A stretch of 64,000 nucleotides of DNA, taken from assembly GCA_030019445.1 (NCBI GenBank), contig JASEEU010000001.1, forward strand, positions 124,001 to 188,000, given 5' to 3'. This document shows positions 34,372-42,592 of this stretch, piece after piece; position 1 is the stretch's first letter, and the number at the start of each line of letters is the position of its first letter. The stretch comes from Anaerosomatales bacterium (GTDB lineage Bacteria; Actinomycetota; Coriobacteriia; Anaerosomatales; Anaerosomataceae). The translations under genes were made by a program, and so were the position numbers. The notes under the pieces are model-generated. The model had not been told where the DNA came from. It did no database searches and was given only the letters and a program-made list of their open reading frames with translations.

Positions 34372-35004
34372 ATGAATCGGCTTTCCTCACAGAATCAGCT
34401 CATCATCGCAGGCGTCGTCCTCGTGCTCATCACCGTCGTCGTCGTGTTGCTTGGCATCATGCCGCTGTTCCAGGAGGCTTCGGACCTCGACTCCCGGATA
34501 GCCGATGCCGAGACGCAGATCAACTCGGCCAAGGCGCTCCTGGCACGACGCCAGAGCGCCAAGGCACGGGCTGCGGCGAACCAGCTTGAGCTCATGCGCA
34601 CCGCGAACCAGGTGCCCGAAGCGCCCGAGCTGCCTTCGCTCATCGTCGACCTCCAGGATGCCGCCAACCAGGCTGGCCTGACGTTCGTTCAGGTGAGCGT
34701 CGGTGAGCCTGTCCCGGTCGCCGAGGGTGCCGCATACAGCGAGGTCCAGCTGGACGTGCTGGTGCAGGGTGAGTGGACCGACACCATCGAGTTCTGGCGT
34801 CGCCTTGACGCGCTCATGCGCGGGATCCGCACCGAGAGCGGCACGGTCAGTTTCAAGCTCGCAAGCGAGGAGGGTGCGACTGACCCGGACTACCTGGAGA
34901 CGGCTCTTCGGCTCAAGGCCTATTTCGCCACACCCACGGAGGCGCCGGCTACCCCGACCGCTCCTCTGACGCCGCCCGCTTCGGCCCCGACGACAGGTCA
35001 GTAG
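34372..35004 (+). CDS. pilO: Type IV pilus assembly protein PilO
   Basis: A 210-residue partner of PilN. It has an N-terminal helix (LIIAGVVLVLITVVVVLLGI), a coiled coil (residues about 38-85), then a globular domain with PSLIVDLQDAANQAGLTFVQ and a FWRRLDALMRGIR stretch, typical of PilO. The tail is Thr/Pro/Ala-rich. Identity rests on helix pattern and the pilM-pilN-pilO order, since PilO sequences diverge strongly. Confidence 0.87.
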   Translation: MNRLSSQNQLIIAGVVLVLITVVVVLLGIMPLFQEASDLDSRIADAETQINSAKALLARRQSAKARAAANQLELMRTANQVPEAPELPSLIVDLQDAANQAGLTFVQVSVGEPVPVAEGAAYSEVQLDVLVQGEWTDTIEFWRRLDALMRGIRTESGTVSFKLASEEGATDPDYLETALRLKAYFATPTEAPATPTAPLTPPASAPTTGQ

Positions 35005-35016
35005 GGAGAGAGCAGC

Positions 35017-35658
35017 GTGGTCGACGAGCTGAACACGCCGGATACACCTCAATCGCCTGAAGCGGCGACGGTCGCCCCTGTCGAGGCTCCCCCAAAGCAG
35101 GGCTTCTTCGCTACGTCGAAAGGTCGGCTCGTTGTGATCGTCGGTGCGCTCGCCGCACTTGCCGTCATCGCCGGCGTTGCTGTCGCCCTGGTATTCTTCG
35201 TGTTCGGTGACTCGGAGCCGGAGGTCGAGGTGCGCGTCACCGGCAGCACCGAATCGACGGCGACGACCGGAGGCGAGCCCACTGCGGAGGCTGCGGCCAC
35301 ACCGGCGCCCGAGGTCCCGAACAGCGAGGTATTCACCTTCCGCGACATCTTCGAACCGCTGCTCAAGCCGATTCCCGAGGCCTCGGGCGATTCGACCGTG
35401 ACCCCTGGCACGTCCGTGCCCACGACGGACACCGCCAACACATACACGCCGGGGACGCTGTTCCTTCAGAACATCGTCTCCGAGAACGGTGAGTTGCTGG
35501 CTGTGCTGATCTACGACGGTACGACCTATACGCTCGGTGAGGGTGAGCGCGTCGGTGATTCTCCGTGGCAGGTGCTCGAGGTCCGTGCGGACTCCGTCGT
35601 GATGCTCTACGGCGACACGCAAGTCGTTCTGACGGTCGGTCAGGGCGTCACGAAGTAG
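35017..35658 (+). CDS. PilP/GspC-like single-span protein
   Basis: A 213-residue protein: a cytosolic acidic N-terminus, one membrane helix (LVVIVGALAALAVIAGVAVALVF starts near residue 37, partly quoted by position), an acidic Thr-rich linker, and a small C-terminal beta domain with LAVLIYDGTTYTLGEGERVG and VVMLYGDTQVVLTVGQG. This C-terminal pattern resembles the homology-region domain of GspC and PilP. Position after pilO supports a PilP-like role. A Gram-positive cell would have no secretin for it to contact, so its partner is unclear. GTG start, 12 bases after pilO; no strong alternative. Confidence 0.68.
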   Translation: MVDELNTPDTPQSPEAATVAPVEAPPKQGFFATSKGRLVVIVGALAALAVIAGVAVALVFFVFGDSEPEVEVRVTGSTESTATTGGEPTAEAAATPAPEVPNSEVFTFRDIFEPLLKPIPEASGDSTVTPGTSVPTTDTANTYTPGTLFLQNIVSENGELLAVLIYDGTTYTLGEGERVGDSPWQVLEVRADSVVMLYGDTQVVLTVGQGVTK

Positions 35659-35678
35659 CCGTGAACGAGCTCATCTCG

Positions 35679-35706
35679 CGAGCGTCGCGGTGCACCGCGA
35701 CGCTCG
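35679..35706 (+). terminator. 28-base perfect palindrome, terminator of the pilus locus
   Basis: CGAGCGTCGCGGTG is followed directly by its exact reverse complement. As RNA it folds into about 12 pairs closed by a tetraloop. It lies 20 bases after the pilP-like stop, and a short T-containing stretch follows. It separates pilus and aro transcription; a protein-binding palindrome is possible too. Confidence 0.75.
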
Positions 35707-35747
35707 TCGCATCTTGGGGGCCAGTGCACGCCGGAAGCGGCCGCCGA

Positions 35748-35756
35748 TGATAGAAT
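35748..35756 (+). promoter_or_regulatory. Extended -10 promoter of the aroC operon
   Basis: TGATAGAAT (TGn plus TAGAAT, close to consensus TATAAT) lies 28 bases before the aroC ATG and after the palindromic terminator. No clear -35 box. Confidence 0.6.
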
Positions 35757-35783
35757 CCATGTACCGAACCCGGGAGGGGTCCG

Positions 35784-36932
35784 ATGCGCTACTGCACCGC
35801 CGGTGAATCGCACGGGAAGGCGCTCGTCGCCGTGGTCGAGGACGTGCCGGCCGGCGTCCCGCTCGTCTCGGCGGACCTCGATCGTGACCTGGTGCGTCGT
35901 CAGCGCGGGTACGGCCGAGGTGGGCGGATGCTGATCGAAGCTGACCGGGCGCTGATCGTCTCCGGGGTGCGCTTCGGACGCACGATCGGAAGCCCCGTTG
36001 CGCTCAGCATCGGCAACCGCGACTGGGACTCCTGGCTGGACGTGATGACGGTCGAGGGAGAGCGTCCCGAAGGCTCGCGCGTCACCGCGCCCCGCCCAGG
36101 GCACGCGGATCTTCCCGGCGTGTTGAAGACCGGAACCGACGACGTGCGGGACATCCTCGAGCGCGCGAGCGCCCGCGAGACCGCCGCACGGGTGGCCGCC
36201 GGCGGTATCGCGAAGGCGCTGCTCCGCGAACTCGGCGTCACTGTGGGGTCGTACGTCGAGCGGATCGGCGACGTAGCCGCCGAACTCCCGGACCCGCAGG
36301 CAGTCGATCTCGAGGCCGCCGAGAAGAGCGATGTGGCGTGCCCGGACCGTGTCGCGGCGGAGCGGATGCGCGCCGCGATCGACGGTGCACGCGTGGCGGG
36401 CGAGAGCCTCGGCGGCGTCTTCACCGTCGTCGTCAGCGGTCTGGTGCCCGGGTTGGGTTCGTACGCCTCGGCCTCACGGCGGCTCGACGCTCGTATCGGC
36501 GCCGCGCTGCTGTCGATCCCGGCTATCAAGGGCGTCGAGTTCGGCGACGGGTTCGCTGCCGCGGGACGCGTCGGCTCTGCCGTTCACGATGCGATCCTCT
36601 ACGACCGGGATCGGGGGCTGCACCGGCCGACCAATCGTGCCGGCGGGCTCGAGGGAGGCATGACGAACGGCGAGGCGCTCGTGGCGCGGGCGGCCATGAA
36701 GCCCATACCCACGCTCATGACCGCGCTCCCGAGCGTGGACCTGGACACGCTCGAGGCGGTGGATGCCGCGCGTGAGCGCTCCGACGTGTGCGCGGTGCCC
36801 GCGGCGGCCGTCGTCGCGGAAGCCGAGGTGGCGCTGGTCCTGGCCTCGGCCTACCAGGAGAAGTTCGGCCACGACGCGCTCGCCGACATGCGCGACGCGC
36901 TCGAGTCATACCGCCAAAGGATCGCGCGGTGA
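35784..36932 (+). CDS. aroC: Chorismate synthase
   Basis: FMN-dependent last enzyme of the shikimate pathway, 382 residues. Seen: N-terminal TAGESHGKALVAVVE, RRQRGYGRGGRM, the RPGHADLPG motif, RASARETAARVAAG, and the C-terminal NRAGGLEGGMTNGE signature. GGGAGG precedes ATG 35784. It opens the aroC-aroKB-aroQ operon; the next gene overlaps its stop by 4 bases. Confidence 0.97.
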   Translation: MRYCTAGESHGKALVAVVEDVPAGVPLVSADLDRDLVRRQRGYGRGGRMLIEADRALIVSGVRFGRTIGSPVALSIGNRDWDSWLDVMTVEGERPEGSRVTAPRPGHADLPGVLKTGTDDVRDILERASARETAARVAAGGIAKALLRELGVTVGSYVERIGDVAAELPDPQAVDLEAAEKSDVACPDRVAAERMRAAIDGARVAGESLGGVFTVVVSGLVPGLGSYASASRRLDARIGAALLSIPAIKGVEFGDGFAAAGRVGSAVHDAILYDRDRGLHRPTNRAGGLEGGMTNGEALVARAAMKPIPTLMTALPSVDLDTLEAVDAARERSDVCAVPAAAVVAEAEVALVLASAYQEKFGHDALADMRDALESYRQRIAR

Positions 36933-38536
36933 GCCACGTCTACCTCATCGGCTTCATGGGTGCGGGCAAGAGCACGGTCGGTGAGTTGCTCGCCCGGCGG
37001 ATGGGATTGCCGTTCGTGGACCTCGACGCTGAGATCGAGCGGGAAGCGGGCATGCCCGTCCGTCGGATCTTCGAGACGAGCGGCGAGGAAGGCTTCCGCG
37101 CCGCCGAGGAGCGGGCGCTTCGTGCGATAGCCGAGCAGCCTCGCGCCGTGGTCGCGTGCGGTGGCGGCATCATCCTGCGCGAGGACAATCGCCACCTGCT
37201 GCGAGCGTCGGGGACGGTCGTGTACCTTGCGGTCTCCGCACCAGAGGCGCTGGCCCGGATCGGCGACGTCAGCGGGCGTCCGCTGCTCGTGGGCGATGCG
37301 AAAGGCATGGCCACGAGCATCCTCGACGCGCGCCTCTCGCTCTATCGCGTCACGGCGCACCACACGGTGGACACGCACGGGCGATCCGCCGAGGAGGTGG
37401 CCGAGGAGGTCGCGCGTGCGCTCGGGTCGCACGACGATCTCGTCATCCGCGTCGCCACCGACCGGCCCTACGAGGTCGTCGTCGGCCGGGACATCCTGAG
37501 CGGCCTTGGGTCCCGCGTCGCCTCGCTGCTGCAGCCGTCGAGCGCCGTGGTGATCACGGACGAGATCGCGGGCGAGCTCTTCTCGGCCACCGTCGAAGCA
37601 TCGCTCGCGACCGCGGGTGTTCCCATCTCGGGGGTGCTCACGGTGCAACCGGGCGAGGTCTCGAAGACGTGGACCCGTGCCGGGGAGCTGCTTGACGAGC
37701 TCGTCGCGTCCGGGCTCGACCGTGGAGGCGTGATCATCGCGCTCGGCGGCGGGGTGGTCGGCGATCTCGCCGGCTTCGTCGCCGCCGTCTACCTGCGCGG
37801 CGTCCCGGTCGTCCAGGTTCCCACGACGCTGCTCGCGCAGACGGACAGCGCTATCGGGGGCAAGACCGCGGTGGACCTGACGGGCGGCAAGAACCTGGCG
37901 GGAGCATTCTGGCAGCCGAGCCTCGTGCTCGCGGACACCGCGACGCTGGACACGCTCCCGGATGCCGAGTGGGCGAACGGGCTGGCCGAGGTCGTGAAGA
38001 CCGCGTTGCTGGCGGGTGAGGAGCGCCTGGCGCGTCTTGAGGAGACGGCTCCGCACCTGGCGGTCCGCGACGAGGCCGCTGTGCGCGATGCGGTCGAGAT
38101 GTGCGTCAGACACAAGGCGGGCGTGGTCAGCGGCGACGAGCGCGACGCGGGGACCCGCGAGACGCTCAATCTCGGTCACACGCTCGGGCACGCTATCGAG
38201 CTGCTGGCGGGCTTCGTGGGCATCGCGCATGGCGAGGCGGTCGCCGAGGGGCTGGTCTTCGCGCTCGAGCTGTCGCACGATGTCCTCGGCATGCCGGAGA
38301 CGGTGCTCGGGCGAGTCGAGTCGCTCCTCGAGGTGCTGGGGGTGCGACGCGTGGACCGGCGGTGGTCGGCCGATGAGGTCCGGGAAGCGATGTCACGCGA
38401 CAAGAAGGGCGCCCTCGGGCGGCCGCGGTTCGTGCTGCTGGAGGCGCCCGGGCGGAGCACGGTCATGGAAGTGGACGAAGAGACACTGATGCGGGCGCTG
38501 CTCGCGTGGTCTCGACAGGAGCGGAGGCGGGCGTGA
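36929..38536 (+). CDS. aroKB: Bifunctional shikimate kinase / 3-dehydroquinate synthase (AroKB fusion)
   Basis: One 535-residue chain joins two enzymes. Residues 1-165 are shikimate kinase: P-loop GFMGAGKSTVGELLA, shikimate-binding FVDLDAEIE and CGGGIILRED, and lid GDVSGRPLL. Residues 170-535 are dehydroquinate synthase: GGGVVGDLAGFVAAVYLRG, VPTTLLAQTDSAIGGKTAVD, NGLAEVVKTALL, and metal ligands in NLGHTLGHAIEL and AHGEAVAEGL. GTG 36929 overlaps the aroC stop; the longer frame from 36788 is shadow. The frame is unbroken, so this is a true fusion. The two steps are not consecutive in the pathway. Confidence 0.95.
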   Translation: MSHVYLIGFMGAGKSTVGELLARRMGLPFVDLDAEIEREAGMPVRRIFETSGEEGFRAAEERALRAIAEQPRAVVACGGGIILREDNRHLLRASGTVVYLAVSAPEALARIGDVSGRPLLVGDAKGMATSILDARLSLYRVTAHHTVDTHGRSAEEVAEEVARALGSHDDLVIRVATDRPYEVVVGRDILSGLGSRVASLLQPSSAVVITDEIAGELFSATVEASLATAGVPISGVLTVQPGEVSKTWTRAGELLDELVASGLDRGGVIIALGGGVVGDLAGFVAAVYLRGVPVVQVPTTLLAQTDSAIGGKTAVDLTGGKNLAGAFWQPSLVLADTATLDTLPDAEWANGLAEVVKTALLAGEERLARLEETAPHLAVRDEAAVRDAVEMCVRHKAGVVSGDERDAGTRETLNLGHTLGHAIELLAGFVGIAHGEAVAEGLVFALELSHDVLGMPETVLGRVESLLEVLGVRRVDRRWSADEVREAMSRDKKGALGRPRFVLLEAPGRSTVMEVDEETLMRALLAWSRQERRRA

Positions 38537-38982
38537 TGAAACGCGTCGCGGTGATCAGCGGTCCCAATCTGAACCTGCTCGGCACACGGGAGGTCGACGT
38601 CTACGGCGATCTCACGCTCGAAGATGTCGAGGCCCAGGTCATGCAGCGCGCCGCCGAACTCGGCGTCGAGATCGCCTTCTTCCAGTCGAACCACGAAGGC
38701 GCGATCGTCGATCGGATCCAGGCGGCCGGAGGCGACGACGACGCGATCGTCCTCAATCCGGGCGCCTACACCCACTACTCGTACGCGATCCGCGACGCTG
38801 TCGCGGCCGTCGGGGTGCCGTGCGTCGAGGTGCATCTCAGCAACATCACGGCCCGGGAGGAGTTCCGCGAGCGCAGCGTCATCGCGCCGGTGTGCGCGGG
38901 GCAGGTCTCCGGTTTCGGGGCTCGCTCCTACATCCTCGGCCTCGATGCCGTCGTGGCGATGTTGAAGGGTGATGAGCGATGA
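38536..38982 (+). CDS. aroQ: 3-dehydroquinate dehydratase, type II
   Basis: Dodecameric type II dehydroquinase of 148 residues. Seen: GPNLNLLGTREVDVYG with the catalytic tyrosine, FFQSNHEGAIVDRIQ, LNPGAYTHYSYAIRDA, EVHLSNITAREEFRERS, and GFGARSYILGLDA. ATG 38536 shares a base with the aroKB stop and has GGAGGCGG upstream. With aroKB and aroC it forms one operon that lacks aroE (16150). Confidence 0.96.
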   Translation: MKRVAVISGPNLNLLGTREVDVYGDLTLEDVEAQVMQRAAELGVEIAFFQSNHEGAIVDRIQAAGGDDDAIVLNPGAYTHYSYAIRDAVAAVGVPCVEVHLSNITAREEFRERSVIAPVCAGQVSGFGARSYILGLDAVVAMLKGDER

Positions 38983-40067
38983 ACGCCCAGGCCCGTCTCT
39001 CATCTCTGCGGCGGCGGCTGGCGCTGGAGGAGGTGCCGGCGATCCTGGTGATGGGCGTATCGAACATGCGCTACGTCACCGGCTTCGAGAACGTGTTCGA
39101 CGAGGGCATCAACGCCGCGTGTCTCGTCACACCCGAGATAGCGCGGTTCTACACGGACCGCCGGTACAGCGAGGCGGCCGAGCGTGCCGCCGAGGGCACG
39201 CCGTGGGCCGTGCGCGTCCAGCGCGAGTCGCTCTACATCGAGCTGTGCGACGAGCTGACGAACGACAGCATCGGTGAGATCGCGCTCGAGCCAGAGGTGC
39301 CGTACGGGCGCTTCAAGTTCATATCCGAGCAGTTCGGCGGCTCGGTGAAGGTCGTCGGGCACTGGGTGGAGGAGCTTCGGCAGGTCAAGGAGTCGCACGA
39401 GATCGAGCGCATCGCGGCTGCGGCGAGCCTCGCCGATCGCGCGTTCGACCACATCCTCGGCCATATCAAGCCGGGGATGACGGAGCGTGACGTCGCGCTT
39501 GAGCTCGAGTTCTTCATGCGCCGCAACGGCTCCGACGGGATGCCGTTCCCGCCCATCGTGGCGAGCGGCCCCAACTCGGCCAAGCCGCACGCGACGGTGA
39601 CCGACCGGGTGATCGCGACGGGTGACGCACTCAAGATGGACTTCGGTGCGCGCGTGCACGGCTACTGCTCGGACATGACGCGGACCGTCTTCATCGGTGA
39701 GGCAAGCGAGCGCCAGCGCGAGGTGTACGCAGCCGTGCTCGCGGCGAACGAGGCGGGTCTCGAGGCCGTGCGTGCTGGAGTCGTCGGCGCCGAGGTGCAC
39801 GAGGCCGCGCGGTCGGCTCTCGCCGAGCGGGGTCTCGCCGAGCTCTTCACGCACGGGCTCGGCCATGGCGTCGGTCTGGACGTGCACGAGCTGCCCACGC
39901 TCAACCCGCGCAGCGACGACTCGATCCGCGCCGGGTCGGTCGTCACCGTCGAGCCCGGTGTCTACGAGCCGGGCGTGGCGGGTGTTAGAATCGAGGACTT
40001 GGTAGTGGTCGAAGAGCATGGGTACCGGCTGCTGAGCCATGCGCCCAAGACGCTCATCGAGATCTAG
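38979..40067 (+). CDS. pepP: M24 family Xaa-Pro aminopeptidase
   Basis: Metallopeptidase of 362 residues that removes residues before proline. An N-terminal creatinase-like domain (1-130) precedes the pita-bread domain with dimetal ligands: LKMDFGARVHGYCSDMTRTV (two Asp), GLGHGVGLDVHELP (His), VTVEPGVYEPG (Glu) and VRIEDLVVV (Glu). It overlaps aroQ by ATGA and precedes efp, the arrangement aroQ-peptidase-efp common in Gram-positives. PepP or PepQ specificity cannot be separated here. Confidence 0.9.
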   Translation: MNAQARLSSLRRRLALEEVPAILVMGVSNMRYVTGFENVFDEGINAACLVTPEIARFYTDRRYSEAAERAAEGTPWAVRVQRESLYIELCDELTNDSIGEIALEPEVPYGRFKFISEQFGGSVKVVGHWVEELRQVKESHEIERIAAAASLADRAFDHILGHIKPGMTERDVALELEFFMRRNGSDGMPFPPIVASGPNSAKPHATVTDRVIATGDALKMDFGARVHGYCSDMTRTVFIGEASERQREVYAAVLAANEAGLEAVRAGVVGAEVHEAARSALAERGLAELFTHGLGHGVGLDVHELPTLNPRSDDSIRAGSVVTVEPGVYEPGVAGVRIEDLVVVEEHGYRLLSHAPKTLIEI

Positions 40068-40078
40068 AAAGGGTCGGT

Positions 40079-40639
40079 ATGTCCGTCTCCACGAACAACT
40101 TCAAGAACGGCATGTGCATCCTCTACGACGGGAAGCGCTGGATCATCCAGGAGTTCCAGCATGTCAAGCCCGGCAAGGGCGGTGCGTTCGTCCGCACCAA
40201 GCTCAAGGAGCTCGAGACCGGACGTGTCGTCGACGTCACGTTCCGTGCGGGTGAGAAGGTCGACGATGTCCGCGTCGAGACGAAGCGGATGCAGTACCTG
40301 TACAACGACGGTGCCGCGTACCATTTCATGGACACCGGTACATATGAGCAGGTCGAGCTGCCGGCCGACTTCATCGGCGATGCCGCCAAGTGGCTCAAGG
40401 AGAACGACGAGGTCGAGATCCTGACCGCCGACGGCGACATGATCGGCGTCGAGCCGCCCATGTTCGTCGAGCTCACCGTCACGGAGACGGATCCTGGTTT
40501 CAAGGGAGACACCGTCCAGGGAGGCACCAAGCCGGCGACCCTCGAGACGGGCGCGGTCGTCCAGGTCCCGATGTTCGTCGAGGTCGGTGACACGCTCAAG
40601 ATCGATACGCGCGACGGGCGGTATGTAACCCGCGTCTAG
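40079..40639 (+). CDS. efp: Translation elongation factor P
   Basis: Three-domain EF-P of 186 residues that relieves ribosome stalling at polyproline. The N-terminal KOW-like domain has [20 protein letters not shown]-type sequence ([15 protein letters not shown]); the conserved loop lysine (PGKGGAF) is kept, so a lysine-type modification is possible. Two OB domains follow, ending with [17 protein letters not shown]. The proteome here is rich in Pro-Pro and Pro-Glu stretches, so demand for EF-P is plausible. Confidence 0.96.
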   Translation: [186 protein letters not shown]

Positions 40640-40646
40640 GCTCCGG

Positions 40647-40652
40647 TATACT
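40647..40652 (+). promoter_or_regulatory. -10 box of the carboxylase operon
   Basis: TATACT, in the 11-mer TCCGGTATACT, lies 65 bases before ATG 40717. The same 11-mer recurs at 54978-54988 before another operon. -35 weak. Confidence 0.5.
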
Positions 40653-40716
40653 GTTCCGACCACCCAGGGAGGCGAATGCCCGCAGGCTCCCGAGCACGCG
40701 ACAGGGGAATGGTGCC

Positions 40717-42591
40717 ATGCGACCGCTCCACATAACCGACACCACCCTCCGTGACGCCCATCAGTCGTTGTGGGCGACGCGCATGCAGATGGCCGACATG
40801 CTGCCGATCCTTCCCAAGATGGACTCTGTCGGCTACTGGTCGCTCGAGGTCTGGGGCGGCGCCACATTCGACGCGGCGCTGCGGTTTCTCGACGAGAATC
40901 CCTGGGACCGGCTGCGCGTCATCAAGCGCCACGTCACCAAGACGCCGCTGCAGATGCTCCTTCGCGGGCAGAACCTCGTCGGCTACCGGCACTACAGCGA
41001 CGACATCGTGCGCCGTTTCGTGCATGCGGCGAAGCGCAACGGTATCGACGTCTTCCGCGTGTTCGATGCGCTGAACGACCCGCGCAACGTCGAGGTCTCG
41101 GCCGAGGCCATCAAGGAATGCGGCGGGCACTTCGAGGGCGCCATCTCCTACACGGTGAGCCCGGTGCACACGCTCGACGCCTACCTCGAGTACGCGCACG
41201 TGCTCAAGGACCTCGGCGCAGACACGATCTGCATCAAGGACATGGCGGGGATGCTGACGCCGTTCCGCACTGAGAAGATGGTGCGTGCGCTCAAGGAAGA
41301 GATCGGCCTTCCGGTCCACGTGCACTGCCACTACATCGGCGGCATGGCCCCGATGAACTACCTGAAAGCCGCCGAGGCAGGAGCGGACATCGTCGACACC
41401 GCCGTGGTGGCGCTGGCGTTCGGGAACAGCCAGCCGGCGGTCGAGATGATCGTCGCGGCCCTCAAGGAAAGCCAGTACGACAGCGGCATCGATCTCGACC
41501 TGCTCTTCGAGATCGCCGAGTACTGGGAGAGCGTGCGCGAGCGCAAGAAGCTCAAGCGCGGAGTCACCTCGCTGCTCCACATGGAGGTCTTCAGCCATCA
41601 GGTTCCCGGCGGCATGATGAGCAACCTCGCCAGCCAGCTGGAGCTCCAGAAGGCCGAGGACCGGCTGCCTGACGTGCTCGAGGAGATCCCGCGCGTCCGC
41701 GCCGAGGTCGGCTACCCGCCGCTCGTCACCCCGCTGTCGCAGATCGTGGGCACGCAGGCGGTCATCAACGTGCTCACCGGGAAGCGGTGGGCGGTGGTGC
41801 CCCGCGAGATGAAGGACTACATCCGCGGCCTGTACGGCCGTCCGCCCGGTCCGATGGATGTGAACATCGTGAACGCCGTCCTCGCGGGCGACAGCCCGCT
41901 GCCACCGGACGTGCGGCCGGGTTCGCTCGTCACGACCACGTACGACGAGGTAGAGGCCGAGATCGGCGAGCTGGCGCACTCGGAAGAGGATGTCTTGATG
42001 TACGCGCTCTTCCCCAACGAGGCGCGCCAGTACCTGCAGGCGCACCAGGAAGGGGCCGAGAAGGCCGTCTTCATGATGGGCGAGGAGTTCGACAGCTACA
42101 GGGAGGAAGAGCCCGTGGACGTGAACCAGATACGCGAGCTCGTGAAGCTCGTCGAGGCATCCGACGTGACCGAGGTCGTCATCGAAGAGGGCGACTCGCG
42201 AGTGGTCGTCCGAAAGGGAGGCGTCTCTGCCGAGGCCCCCGTCGCCGTCGCGACGGCGTCCGGCCCGGCTCCCGGCGCCACGCCCGAGAGCCCCGAGTCG
42301 CCACAGGTGGTCGGCGCTGCCGCACAGCCCAGCGAACGGCCTGCGACATGGAAGACCGTGACGTCGCCCATGGTAGGGACCTTCTACCGTAGCCCCTCAC
42401 CCGGCGCTGACCCGTTCGTGCAGGTGGGAGACTCGGTGACCGAGGGCCAGACGCTCTGCATCCTCGAGGCGATGAAGCTCATGAACGAGATCGCCGCCGA
42501 TGAGCCGGGCATCGTCCGTGAGATCGCCGCCACCGACGCTCAGCCCGTCGAGTATGGAACGGTGCTCTTCTACTACGAGCCGGTCGCCTAG
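40717..42591 (+). CDS. Carboxyltransferase (PycB/OadA type) fused to an AccB-type biotin carrier domain
   Basis: A 624-residue biotin enzyme subunit. Residues 1-280 are an HMGL-like TIM barrel ([16 protein letters not shown], catalytic [10 protein letters not shown], metal [10 protein letters not shown]), followed by the conserved PYC/OADA domain to about 455. The C-terminus is not the short PycB-type lipoyl domain but AccB-like: a helical [20 protein letters not shown] start, a linker, then [18 protein letters not shown] (the thumb) and the biotin site EAMKLMNE. It precedes accC by one base. It could carboxylate pyruvate, decarboxylate oxaloacetate, or also supply biotin carrier for acetyl-CoA carboxylase. 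No OadB/OadG sodium pump genes are next to it. Confidence 0.88.
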   Translation: MRPLHITDTTLRDAHQSLWATRMQMADMLPILPKMDSVGYWSLEVWGGATFDAALRFLDENPWDRLRVIKRHVTKTPLQMLLRGQNLVGYRHYSDDIVRRFVHAAKRNGIDVFRVFDALNDPRNVEVSAEAIKECGGHFEGAISYTVSPVHTLDAYLEYAHVLKDLGADTICIKDMAGMLTPFRTEKMVRALKEEIGLPVHVHCHYIGGMAPMNYLKAAEAGADIVDTAVVALAFGNSQPAVEMIVAALKESQYDSGIDLDLLFEIAEYWESVRERKKLKRGVTSLLHMEVFSHQVPGGMMSNLASQLELQKAEDRLPDVLEEIPRVRAEVGYPPLVTPLSQIVGTQAVINVLTGKRWAVVPREMKDYIRGLYGRPPGPMDVNIVNAVLAGDSPLPPDVRPGSLVTTTYDEVEAEIGELAHSEEDVLMYALFPNEARQYLQAHQEGAEKAVFMMGEEFDSYREEEPVDVNQIRELVKLVEASDVTEVVIEEGDSRVVVRKGGVSAEAPVAVATASGPAPGATPESPESPQVVGAAAQPSERPATWKTVTSPMVGTFYRSPSPGADPFVQVGDSVTEGQTLCILEAMKLMNEIAADEPGIVREIAATDAQPVEYGTVLFYYEPVA

Positions 42592-42592
42592 C

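Noticed and set aside
35743-35750. GCCGATGA before aroC as sigma-28 -10
   Set aside because: No TAAA at the right distance; an extended -10 fits better.
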